Made by a program: the position numbers and the translations under genes
Part shown: positions 1-5,014 of the stretch, in pieces
Layout of the letters: each line of letters begins with the position of its first letter
Position numbering within the stretch: the stretch's first letter is position 1
The notes under the pieces: generated by a model
What the model saw: only the letters and a program-made list of their open reading frames with translations
Database searches by the model: none
What the model was told of the DNA's origin: nothing
Assembly: GCA_003156795.1 (NCBI GenBank)
Contig: PMHU01000154.1
Span: 8,897 to 14,188 of the forward strand
DNA length: 5,292 nucleotides
Reading direction: 5' to 3'
DNA from: Acidimicrobiaceae bacterium
Lineage (GTDB): Bacteria; Actinomycetota; Acidimicrobiia; Acidimicrobiales; Palsa-688

Positions 1-71
1 GTCGCGGCACGCAGGTGGTGGTGCGACCATATCCGGACACGAGGGCGTCCAATCCTCGGGCGTCGTCGTAA
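1..71 (+). CDS. Possible 3' end of an upstream gene (partial, unidentified)
   Basis: One forward frame, read from base 3, is open from the window edge to a TAA at 69-71 and gives about 22 residues (RGTQVVVRPYPD near the start). Most of its codons end in G or C, as in the real genes of this window. The other two forward frames are also open here for a similar or longer distance, so the assignment rests only on codon style. No family is recognisable. If real, it ends 62 bases before the histidine phosphatase start and could be co-transcribed with it. Confidence 0.25.
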   Translation, partial: RGTQVVVRPYPDTRASNPRASS

Positions 72-133
72 CGCGGTCCCGGCTAGCTTGTGACGGACCA
101 GTCCACGATCGGACATCGTAGGAAAAGTCACGC

Positions 134-610
134 ATGCGAATCATCGTGGTGCGACACGGACATGCAGAGCCGAAGAAGGAGCGTCGAGGACACGATGCCG
201 ACCGCCCCCTGGTGGCGCGTGGCCGCCGGCAGGCGGACCGGCTGGGCAAGGTCATCGGCGGTGGCAAACCGAAGAGGGTGGTCTCGAGCCCGGCGATACG
301 CTGCGTGCAAACCGCGCAGCCCTTCGCCGAGAAACGCAATCTGTCCGTGGAACTGTCGCCGCACCTGTCGCGAGATGCCGGTCAGGCTGCCGTCGAGCTG
401 TGCCGGCAGCTGTTGTCATCAGAGACGGACGACACGACGGTCGTGTTGTGCACACACCGCGAGGTCATCGTCGAACTGCTCCCCCAGCTGTCGAAGGAGT
501 TCGCCCACAAGCTCGGCCACCGACCACCGGGAGCCAAAGGGGGGGCCTGGATCCTACGGTTCCGCGCCGGGAAGCTCGAGAAGGTCGACTATCGCCCACC
601 AGCGGCCTGA
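134..610 (+). CDS. SixA/MutT1-type histidine phosphatase
   Basis: This 158-residue protein belongs to the histidine phosphatase (phosphoglycerate mutase-like) superfamily, whose members transfer phosphate through a catalytic histidine. The RHG motif is at residues 7-9 (VVRHGHAE), with His8 the expected nucleophile. The phosphate-pocket Arg56 lies in SSPAIRCVQTA, and the second catalytic His108 lies in VVLCTHRE. The length matches short SixA-like proteins. The C-terminal part (CTHREVIVELL, then KGGAWIL and RAGKLEKVDY) resembles, from memory, the C-terminal domain of mycobacterial MutT1 (a Nudix-phosphatase fusion), but no Nudix domain precedes it here. The ATG at 134 is chosen because AGGA at 120-123 sits 10 bases upstream and the RHG motif follows at once. 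It is likely cytosolic, with no signal peptide or membrane segment. Substrate is unknown: protein phosphohistidine or a small phosphorylated nucleotide are both possible. It is convergent with the reductase downstream. Confidence 0.88.
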   Translation: MRIIVVRHGHAEPKKERRGHDADRPLVARGRRQADRLGKVIGGGKPKRVVSSPAIRCVQTAQPFAEKRNLSVELSPHLSRDAGQAAVELCRQLLSSETDDTTVVLCTHREVIVELLPQLSKEFAHKLGHRPPGAKGGAWILRFRAGKLEKVDYRPPAA

Positions 611-936
611 CCTCTTTATCGCACACAGACGAAGGACGCCATCGCTCCGCTCGCGGAAGCGATGCCGCTCCTGAAGACACTCAGCGGAGCAGGCAAAATT
701 TGCACCTGGTCATCTCTGCCAGAGGCCGGGCTTTGACGCCGGAATCGGCATCCGCGTCCCGAGATCGCTCCCACTCCGCCCTGGCGATCTGCGCTCACTG
801 TAGACCTTAGCCGGGCACTCCGACGTACCTGCGGACGAGCGCCTCTCGTGGCCGTGACGCGGGCTCGGTAGCGTTGGGTCTCCCAGGCGGTGATCGGGTT
901 GTCCTCTGCCGGTATAGGGGACACCAACGGGGGTCG
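611..936. other. Intergenic stretch without a recognisable gene
   Basis: These 326 bases lie between two convergent genes. Reading frames exist on both strands, but their translations are arginine- and serine-rich with no family signature and no ribosome site. Apart from the stem-loop at 640-664 the only structures seen are a small AT-centred palindrome (GCAAAATTTGC) near 690-705 and a weak TGTCC/GGACA pairing at 900-923, just beyond the reductase stop. I see no tRNA that folds properly. Confidence 0.6.
640..664. terminator. Stem-loop 30 bases after the phosphatase gene
   Basis: CATCGCTCCG at 640-649 pairs with CGG plus AGCGATG at 654-664, giving ten base pairs with a single bulged A at 657 and a CTCG tetraloop. 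It starts 30 bases after the phosphatase stop codon. No U-tract follows on either strand, so if it terminates transcription it would be the U-less type described in actinobacteria. The convergent reductase ends at 937, so it could also stop antisense readthrough. Confidence 0.35.
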
Positions 937-1998
937 TCAGCTGCTTGATCGGTCTGGGGTTTCGAAGTTTGGTAGAGCGCGCATTATGCGTTGGAGGTCT
1001 GCGTCGTCGGATATGCCTTGATAGTCGTGACGGGGGGTGTAGAGGTGTTCGAGTTGGGCGGTCTCTTCGCCGGTCAGTTCGATGTCTAGCGATGAGATGG
1101 CGTCGTCGATATGGTTGGTCTTGCTGGCGCCCACCAACGGTGCGGTGACGACCGGGTTGGCGCGCAGCCAGGCCAGAGCGATCTGGGCGCGGCTCACGCC
1201 CCGTTTGTTTGCGATCACCCCCACCGCCTCGACGATGGAACGGTCGCTGCGTTCGGTTGCCGGGGTGTAGAGCATGTCGGCGAAGCCGTCCCCAGCGGAG
1301 CGGTCGGTACTTTTGGCCTCATCCCAGGGGCGGGCCAGGCGGCCGCGGGCCAGGGGGCTCCAGGCGATGGTGCCCACCCCTTCATCGCGACACAACGGCA
1401 ACATCTCTCGTTCTTCTTCGCGGGCGAGAAGGTTGTAATGGTCCTGCATTGACACGAAGCGGGCCCAGCCGTGCATGCGCTGGAGGTGCAGTGCCTTGGC
1501 GAACTCCCAGGCGGGCATGGACGAGGCGCCGAGGTAGAGGACCTTGCCGGCTTTGACTACGTCGTGGAGCGCTTCGAGGGTCTCCTCGAGTGGTGTGGTG
1601 TGGTCGTTGCGATGTATCTGGTACAGATCGACGTAGTCGACGCCGAGGCGGCGGAGGCTGTGGTCGATCTCGGTCATGATCGCCTTGCGGGACAGGCCCT
1701 TGCCGTTGGGTCTCGAGCGCATCGGGTGGCGCAGCTTGGTGGCGATCACCACGTCGTCGCGCTCCGCGAAGTCCCGCAACGCCCCGCCGAGGATCTCTTC
1801 GCTGGAGCCCTGTGAGTACATGTTGGCGGTGTCGAAGAAGTTGATGCCCGCCTCCACTGCGTGTCGGATGAGAGGCCGGCTGTCCTCCTCGCCGAGCGAC
1901 CAGACCGGGTGGCCGCGTCCTGGCTCACCGTAGGTCATGGCGCCGATCGCGATTGGAGAGACGTCAAGACCGGTCGTGCCGAGCTTGATGTATTGCAT
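937..1998 (-). CDS. Aldo/keto reductase, YajO-like
   Basis: This 353-residue NAD(P)H-dependent oxidoreductase of the aldo/keto reductase superfamily reduces carbonyl groups in the cytosol. The full catalytic tetrad is present: Asp56 and Tyr61 in FFDTANMY, Lys88 in VIATKLRHP, and His129 in DLYQIHRND. Cofactor-site segments also fit: SMQDHYNLL at 183-191, WSPLARGRL at 213-221, and the phosphate-binding GASKTNHIDD at 290-299. The long stretch from residue 1 to about 220 resembles E. coli YajO as I recall it, including EEREMLPLC; YajO has been linked to carbonyl reduction and to 1-deoxyxylulose 5-phosphate formation. The real substrate here is not known. I chose the ATG at 1996-1998 because a perfect AGGAGG at 2004-2009 lies five bases upstream and MQYIKLG is the usual family N-terminus. 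An in-frame ATG eight codons further up has no ribosome site. The gene is divergent from a TetR regulator, with two matching operators over its promoter. Confidence 0.95.
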   Translation of the reverse strand: MQYIKLGTTGLDVSPIAIGAMTYGEPGRGHPVWSLGEEDSRPLIRHAVEAGINFFDTANMYSQGSSEEILGGALRDFAERDDVVIATKLRHPMRSRPNGKGLSRKAIMTEIDHSLRRLGVDYVDLYQIHRNDHTTPLEETLEALHDVVKAGKVLYLGASSMPAWEFAKALHLQRMHGWARFVSMQDHYNLLAREEEREMLPLCRDEGVGTIAWSPLARGRLARPWDEAKSTDRSAGDGFADMLYTPATERSDRSIVEAVGVIANKRGVSRAQIALAWLRANPVVTAPLVGASKTNHIDDAISSLDIELTGEETAQLEHLYTPRHDYQGISDDADLQRIMRALPNFETPDRSSS

Positions 1999-2026
1999 GC
2001 GAGCCTCCTGTAGCCTGACCATCTAG

Positions 2027-2040
2027 CGGAGAATTCTCCG
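2027..2040. promoter_or_regulatory. Operator 1, perfect 14-bp palindrome
   Basis: CGGAGAATTCTCCG is its own reverse complement. It sits between the predicted reductase transcription start (about 2041 on the minus strand) and the reductase ribosome site. A second copy of the same pattern lies 28 bp away. Its position beside a TetR gene and its dyad symmetry make it a likely TetR dimer site. Binding has not been shown and is inferred. Confidence 0.75.
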
Positions 2041-2047
2041 TTTAGCC

Positions 2048-2076
2048 ATCGTAACGGAGAGTTCTCCACTTGACAA
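2048..2076 (-). promoter_or_regulatory. Predicted sigma70-type promoter of the reductase
   Basis: Read on the minus strand, TTGTCA (2071-2076) is followed by a 17-base spacer and TACGAT (2048-2053). These match the -35 and -10 consensus at 4 of 6 bases each with ideal spacing. The expected start of transcription is near 2041, giving a leader of roughly 40 bases before the reductase ATG. Operator 2 fills the spacer and operator 1 lies immediately downstream of the start point, which is classic repression geometry. Confidence 0.6.
2055..2068. promoter_or_regulatory. Operator 2, near-palindrome matching operator 1
   Basis: CGGAGAGTTCTCCA keeps the GGAGA and TCTCC half-sites of operator 1, with a different central pair and last base. 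It lies entirely in the spacer between the -35 and -10 elements predicted for the reductase, and it ends one base before the TTG start proposed for the TetR gene. A bound repressor would therefore block the reductase promoter and could also limit the regulator's own expression. Confidence 0.7.
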
Positions 2077-2672
2077 CTGGCGACAAGGTGAGCGCCCTGA
2101 AGACCAAAAACAGCGAGTCACCGAAACCACGGGCGCCCCGGCGATCGGACGCGCTGCGCAACCGGGAACTCATCCTGGCTGTGGCCCACCGGGCCTTTAG
2201 CGACGACCCCGACGTCTCGCTGAACAGCATCGCCAAGCTCGCCGGCGTCGGCCCCGGCACCTTGTACCGGCACTTTCCGACCCGGGAGGCCCTGATCCTC
2301 GCTCTGTATCAACACGACGTGCAGGCCCTGGTCGACTCGGTCCCCGACGTCCTGGCCGAACGGGAACCTCTCGACGCGCTACGCGTGTGGTTCGTACGTC
2401 TCGCCGACTACGTCCGCGTCAAGCACGGCCTGGGCGAAGCCCTCCACACCGCCGCCGCCCAGGACGTCATCAACCAGACGTACACGCCCGTCACCAGAGC
2501 CGTCGGTCAACTCCTCGACGCCGCCGAAAAAGCCGGACAAGTGCGACCCGGACTCGACCCCAGCGATGTCCTACTCCTCATGGGCTTCCTGTGGCGTGTC
2601 GGCCCCGGCCCATCGGGCGAAATCCAAGCCGAACGCACCCTCGACATCGTCATCCACGGCCTCCGAAGCTGA
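2070..2672 (+). CDS. TetR/AcrR-family transcriptional regulator
   Basis: This 200-residue one-component regulator is the usual TetR length. The N-terminal DNA-binding domain spans about residues 26-72: SDALRNRELILAVAHRAF opens it, and the helix-turn-helix is LNSIAKLAGVGPGTLYRHF, with the typical GTLYRHFPTREAL signature. The C-terminal ligand and dimer domain (about 80-200, with FVRLADYVRVKHGLGEAL) resembles the SbtR-like subgroup as I remember it; the ligand is unknown. The start is uncertain. TTG at 2070 has only a modest GGAG at 2056-2059 upstream, inside operator 2, and GTG at 2088 is an alternative; both leave the DNA-binding domain whole. The gene is divergent from the aldo/keto reductase and separated from it by 71 bases carrying two palindromes, so it very likely represses that gene and perhaps itself. 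The downstream gene is convergent. Confidence 0.93.
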   Translation: MTTGDKVSALKTKNSESPKPRAPRRSDALRNRELILAVAHRAFSDDPDVSLNSIAKLAGVGPGTLYRHFPTREALILALYQHDVQALVDSVPDVLAEREPLDALRVWFVRLADYVRVKHGLGEALHTAAAQDVINQTYTPVTRAVGQLLDAAEKAGQVRPGLDPSDVLLLMGFLWRVGPGPSGEIQAERTLDIVIHGLRS

Positions 2673-2740
2673 ACCGCCCTTGGCCGTCGAGGTTGATGCC
2701 GGCGATTTCGATGAATTAACCGGTGTCCTCCGACCAGGTC

Positions 2741-2780
2741 GAACCAGACGACGACCCCTCATGGTGGTCGTAGGTTCTGG
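2741..2780. terminator. Stem-loop between convergent genes
   Basis: ACGACC (2751-2756) pairs with GGTCGT (2766-2771) around a nine-base loop. The stem is extended outward across an internal loop by CCAGA (2744-2748) with TCTGG (2776-2780), or alternatively by GAACC with GGTTC. It lies in the 183-base gap between the ends of the TetR gene and the nuclease-like gene, where a bidirectional terminator is expected. There is no U-tract on either side. Confidence 0.35.
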
Positions 2781-2855
2781 ACGGCCACTTAGGAGGTGAC
2801 CCGAGGCCTACTCCTGAGCGACCGGACGAGGCTGCGTTCTAGTGGCGCCGGCTGT

Positions 2856-3962
2856 TTAGGAGAAGGCGGGCGGGGCGGCGCCGCGACCGGTACTCCACGT
2901 CATACCACCCAGGCGCCCTTCGACCAGCTCCTCGGGCGCGCGGGGCCGGTAGTCGCCGGCAAGAATGATCTCGGCGTCGCCGCCTTCGTAGAGCTCTCGG
3001 CACGGCGTTGCGAAAGCGCAGTGGCGACAGGCCTCCTTCGACGGAGACGGGTACACCGTCACATCCGGGTCCAGGATGTGACGGGCCTCGATGACCAGCT
3101 GGCGGCCGGCGTTATCGATCTCGGCGCGCCGTCGGCGGATCCACGTGCGGCGGAACCACGGACCGAGATCGACCGCGACCTGCTCCGGCTCCTCCGGTTC
3201 GCTGGACTTGGCGTACAGGCGTCGGTGCATGGGAACGGAACGCCCGCCGCCGCTCCCCTCGGACTGGGGCAGGCCACGCTGGTGTGTCGACGTCGGCCCC
3301 GGCGTCGGGCCGGGCCTGACCTCGGGCTCGAGGGCGTCGTCGGGAACGCGCAGTTCGTTGTGGATCGTCCCCGCGATCGCCATCCCTAGGTAGAATTGCT
3401 CCCAGGCCCAGCAGGCGGCCACCGTCTCCTCGTCACGCACCAACGACTCGACGGGCGTCCAGCGCTCGACCACCCGGTGGCGCACGATCCAGTAGGCATC
3501 GTGCTCGTCCACGGCGAGGAGGTCGATCCGGCCCCGGTAGCGGACGTTGTCTCCGGCCCGGGTGCGCAGCGCAACGTCGGGGCGGTCCGAATCGGGCAGG
3601 TCCACCTCGTAGTCGACCTCGACTAGCACCGGCGCCAACCCTTCGATGGTCGGAGCCCAGTCGAAGTAGCCGCCGAGCAGGCGCCGCAGCGCGGCTCGTT
3701 CATCGTCGAGCGCCGGGCGCGGCTGACGGTCGAGCCCCTTTTCCAGGGCCTGGGTCACCAAAGGCAGGACCACGCCTCGGGGCCAATCCCACATCCCGGG
3801 GAAGTAGTAGACGGCCAACGCGTCACGGATCAGTCGGTCGCGATCGGGCGTGTCATCGGCCCGGGCTGGCTCCAGGTTGCGCCGCCCCGGGGCCCCCAGG
3901 TCCCAGGCCCGCCGGCAGCTTTTGAAGGCGGCACGCTCGCCCGGGGTGAGGACGACGGTCAT
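2856..3962 (-). CDS. PD-(D/E)XK (Cas4/RecB-like) Fe-S protein, nuclease motif apparently altered
   Basis: This 368-residue protein has the layout of a RecB/Cas4-type PD-(D/E)XK nuclease. An N-terminal cysteine (Cys16, in FKSCRRAWDLG) and a C-terminal CxxCxxxxxC set (Cys312, Cys315, Cys321, in ACRHCAFATPC) together match the four ligands of the Fe-S cluster that staples these domains. The core strand motif GRIDLL is at 144-149, keeping Asp147. The next strand reads YWIVRHR (157-163), where active members usually have V-D-H/Y-K; the catalytic Asp and Lys positions are both Arg. Residues 210-243 form a Pro/Gly-rich linker. The N-terminal portion includes VYYFPGMWDWPR at 51-62. I place the start at the ATG of MTVVLTPGER because homology begins there; no Shine-Dalgarno site precedes it, nor the in-frame ATG at 4046. 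It is probably cytosolic. It may bind DNA without cutting it, or be structural; the function is unknown. The gene is divergent from the small membrane-protein gene. Confidence 0.8.
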   Translation of the reverse strand: MTVVLTPGERAAFKSCRRAWDLGAPGRRNLEPARADDTPDRDRLIRDALAVYYFPGMWDWPRGVVLPLVTQALEKGLDRQPRPALDDERAALRRLLGGYFDWAPTIEGLAPVLVEVDYEVDLPDSDRPDVALRTRAGDNVRYRGRIDLLAVDEHDAYWIVRHRVVERWTPVESLVRDEETVAACWAWEQFYLGMAIAGTIHNELRVPDDALEPEVRPGPTPGPTSTHQRGLPQSEGSGGGRSVPMHRRLYAKSSEPEEPEQVAVDLGPWFRRTWIRRRRAEIDNAGRQLVIEARHILDPDVTVYPSPSKEACRHCAFATPCRELYEGGDAEIILAGDYRPRAPEELVEGRLGGMTWSTGRGAAPPAFS

Positions 3963-4060
3963 GACGTCGGGTCGTTTACGAGTCGGACGGGGTCCAATGG
4001 CACCCTCACAACTTCGTCGTGTGACGCCCGTAGCGAGTCGGTCCATGGGGAATGGGCAAC

Positions 4061-4082
4061 TACACTGATACTTAGATCATAC
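4061..4082. promoter_or_regulatory. AT-rich promoter zone between divergent genes
   Basis: The 135-base gap between the nuclease-like gene and the PLDc_N gene contains an AT-rich block unlike its surroundings. On the plus strand TACACT (4061-4066) is a possible -10 for the PLDc_N gene, with only a weak -35 (TCGGTC at 4038-4043, 17 bases upstream). On the minus strand TATGAT (4077-4082) is a near-consensus -10 for the nuclease-like gene, without a recognisable -35. Both are suggestions from hexamer match and position only. Confidence 0.3.
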
Positions 4083-4097
4083 GAAAAAGAGGCCCCG

Positions 4098-4303
4098 ATG
4101 GCAGTACTCATTCCGATCCTTATTATTGTGCTCGCGCTCGACGTGTTCTGCCTTGTTGATCTCTACCGAGCCGAGGAGTCCGCTACCTGCCCAAGTGGGC
4201 GTGGACCATCCTCATCATCGTGATTCACTTTTTCGGGGCGATCGTCTACCTGATCTTTGGGAGGAAGCCCCACGGTGGTTTCGCTGGAATTGGCGGGACC
4301 TGA
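4098..4303 (+). pseudogene. PLDc_N-family small membrane protein, frameshifted
   Basis: The ATG at 4098 follows AAGAGG (4087-4092) at five bases. The first frame encodes a membrane helix and conserved turn (MAVLIPILIIVLALDVFCLV, then DLYRAEE) but then runs into unrelated residues and stops at 4221-4223, giving 41 residues. In the frame one base back, from 4178, the family continues perfectly: VRYLPKWAWTILIIVIHFFG, then AIVYLIFGRKPHGG, ending at TGA 4301-4303. Joined, this is a 68-residue protein with two membrane helices and the RYLPKWAW...GAIVYLIFGRKP pattern of PLDc_N (phospholipase D N-terminal-like) proteins such as Bacillus YxlE. Loss of a single G in a GAGGAGGTCCGC context explains the break. 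There is no slippery heptamer for programmed shifting, so a mutation or an assembly error is likeliest. These proteins sit in the cytoplasmic membrane, often beside ABC transporters or regulators; no such partner is visible here. Confidence 0.85.
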
Positions 4304-4370
4304 GGCAGGCACAGACTGACTCAGCGTCGTGGCTCAGTTCAGGTGTTTCCACACGCCCATAAGTGCCGAA

Positions 4371-4390
4371 CGGGAAGAGCCGGGAAGAGC
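4371..4390. repeat. Exact tandem 10-bp duplication
   Basis: CGGGAAGAGC occurs twice head to tail with no mismatch. It lies about 70 bases after the PLDc_N reading frame, outside any gene I recognise. Confidence 0.85.
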
Positions 4391-4426
4391 ACTCGATGAT
4401 CCGACGTGATGCCCGCGTCGAAGTCT

Positions 4427-4446
4427 GAGCCCGGGCTCGGCGGGCT
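4427..4446. repeat. GC-rich palindrome and overlapping hairpin
   Basis: GAGCCCGGGCTC (4427-4438) is a perfect 12-base palindrome. Alternatively AGCCCG (4428-4433) can pair with CGGGCT (4441-4446) around a seven-base loop. It lies about 125 bases past the PLDc_N gene. With no U-tract it is only a weak terminator candidate. Confidence 0.4.
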
Positions 4447-4469
4447 GATCCACGAATACGACCTAGTCG

Positions 4470-4499
4470 CGTGAGGGGCAGACTTTTTGAAACCTCACG
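4470..4499. repeat. Inverted repeat with T-rich loop
   Basis: CGTGAGG (4470-4476) and CCTCACG (4493-4499) are exact complements separated by 16 bases containing TTTTT. The T-run lies inside the loop rather than after the stem, so this is not a standard terminator. Function unknown. Confidence 0.4.
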
Positions 4500-4721
4500 G
4501 AGTTCAACCATCAAACCAACGTGACCTCGATCTAGTGCGCTTCGAGTTGGAGGAGCGCGCCGCTGGTGCGGGTGAGAGCGCCTTTCGCACGGGCACGGCG
4601 CTCCGCCTTTCGGCAGGGAGGAGGAGACGGCGCGCCTCGGTCGCGCCCTGTGGGTCGCAACCGGCCGCGGCAGGGTGAAGGCGTCCCAGGGCTGGTGGAG
4701 GCCCATCTCGCCGGCGATCTG

Positions 4722-4739
4722 CCCTTTGTCTAGAAAGGG
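4722..4739. repeat. Small hairpin CCCTTT/AAAGGG
   Basis: CCCTTT (4722-4727) pairs with AAAGGG (4734-4739) around a six-base loop, GTCTAG. No U-run follows. It is adjacent to the coding-like minus-strand fragment that stops at 4730-4732. Confidence 0.3.
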
Positions 4740-4795
4740 TTCTCGATCCGCTTGCGGACGAATTCGGCCACCTGACGGTTCGAGCGGGTGATTGC

Positions 4796-4825
4796 AACTG
4801 AGGGCTCCGAAGGAAGTCCTCAGTT
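4796..4825. repeat. Inverted repeat with 8-bp perfect arms
   Basis: AACTGAGG (4796-4803) and CCTCAGTT (4818-4825) are exact complements around a 14-base loop. This is the longest perfect stem in the gene-poor stretch. It could be an RNA hairpin or a protein site; the sequence alone does not decide. Confidence 0.45.
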
Positions 4826-4973
4826 CGCGTCATACCGTGATCAAAACCCGCTGGCGTCTCATCATTTGCCGTCGGTGGTATCAGCCTCGTCGGTATTTCC
4901 AAACGTCTCCCCCTGCCTGGTGCAGCAACCGAACGGTAAGGGACTGTCCAGCTGGAAGCCGAAATCCGGCCAA

Positions 4974-4988
4974 CGGGCCTTCGGCCCG
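4974..4988. terminator. GC-rich hairpin ahead of the right-edge gene
   Basis: CGGGCC (4974-4979) pairs with GGCCCG (4983-4988) around a TTC loop. A short TTTT run begins 17 bases later (5006-5009), too far for a standard Rho-independent terminator. It would insulate the gene at 5015 from upstream transcription if it works as a U-less terminator. Confidence 0.35.
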
Positions 4989-5001
4989 GGGGGCTGTCCT
5001 C

Positions 5002-5007
5002 TAGGTT
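5002..5007 (+). promoter_or_regulatory. Possible -10 element for a leaderless start at 5015
   Basis: TAGGTT fits the TAnnnT core of actinobacterial -10 elements. It ends seven bases before the ATG at 5015, which would put the transcription start on or next to the A of the start codon. The absence of a Shine-Dalgarno site upstream of that ATG agrees with a leaderless mRNA. No clear -35 is visible. Confidence 0.35.
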
Positions 5008-5014
5008 TTCCTTA

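Larger units (their letters stand above)
4304..5014. other. 711-base stretch with no supportable gene
   Basis: No frame here gives a recognisable protein. It holds a tandem 10-mer, five inverted repeats (listed separately) and short coding-like pieces. One piece is on the minus strand at about 4730-4798 (VAITRSNRQVAEFVRKRIEN, then a stop), with further GC3-rich frames either side that do not join without frameshifts. On the plus strand a 63-codon frame (4487-4678) has good codon bias but no ribosome site and no family. This pattern fits decayed gene remnants mixed with intergenic DNA, but I cannot name the source. Confidence 0.5.

Noticed and set aside
90..674. Long plus-strand frame overlapping the phosphatase gene
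   Set aside because: It is an out-of-frame shadow, rich in Arg and Ser, with no motif; the overlapping frame has a clear histidine phosphatase signature.
686..771. tRNA-like traces on the minus strand: GGAGCGA and CTGCTCC ends 86 bases apart and a T-loop-like AGGTGCAAAT
   Set aside because: The T-stem does not pair properly and there is no recognisable D-arm or anticodon arm. The acceptor match is five pairs plus a wobble, which is within chance.
1111..1815. Several plus-strand open frames inside the reductase gene
   Set aside because: They are antisense shadows created by high-GC codon bias; the minus strand encodes a complete aldo/keto reductase.
1999..2022. Reductase start eight codons upstream at 2020-2022
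   Set aside because: There is no ribosome site before it, whereas AGGAGG is ideally placed for the ATG at 1996-1998; the extra residues are not family-like.
2796..3389. 197-codon plus-strand frame opposite the nuclease-like gene, starting inside a strong Shine-Dalgarno motif
   Set aside because: The GTG lies within the SD itself, so that SD cannot serve it. The product has no family pattern, while the opposite strand has clear conserved motifs.
3963..4046. 28-residue N-terminal extension of the nuclease-like protein
   Set aside because: No ribosome site is seen and the recognisable homology begins at MTVVLTPGER. It is not excluded, only less likely.
4173..4183. Programmed -1 ribosomal frameshift in the PLDc_N gene
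   Set aside because: The GAG GAG TCC context has no X XXY YYZ slippery heptamer and I see no strong downstream stem; simple loss of one base is more economical.
4215..4706. 163-codon minus-strand frame across the gene-poor stretch
   Set aside because: It is Arg/Ser-rich with no motif, no ribosome site, and overlaps the end of the PLDc_N gene on the opposite strand.
4931..4949. Possible IS256-type terminal repeat (GGTAAGGGACTGTCC)
   Set aside because: The resemblance is short and from memory. No matching opposite end, no target duplication and no recognisable transposase were found in the window.
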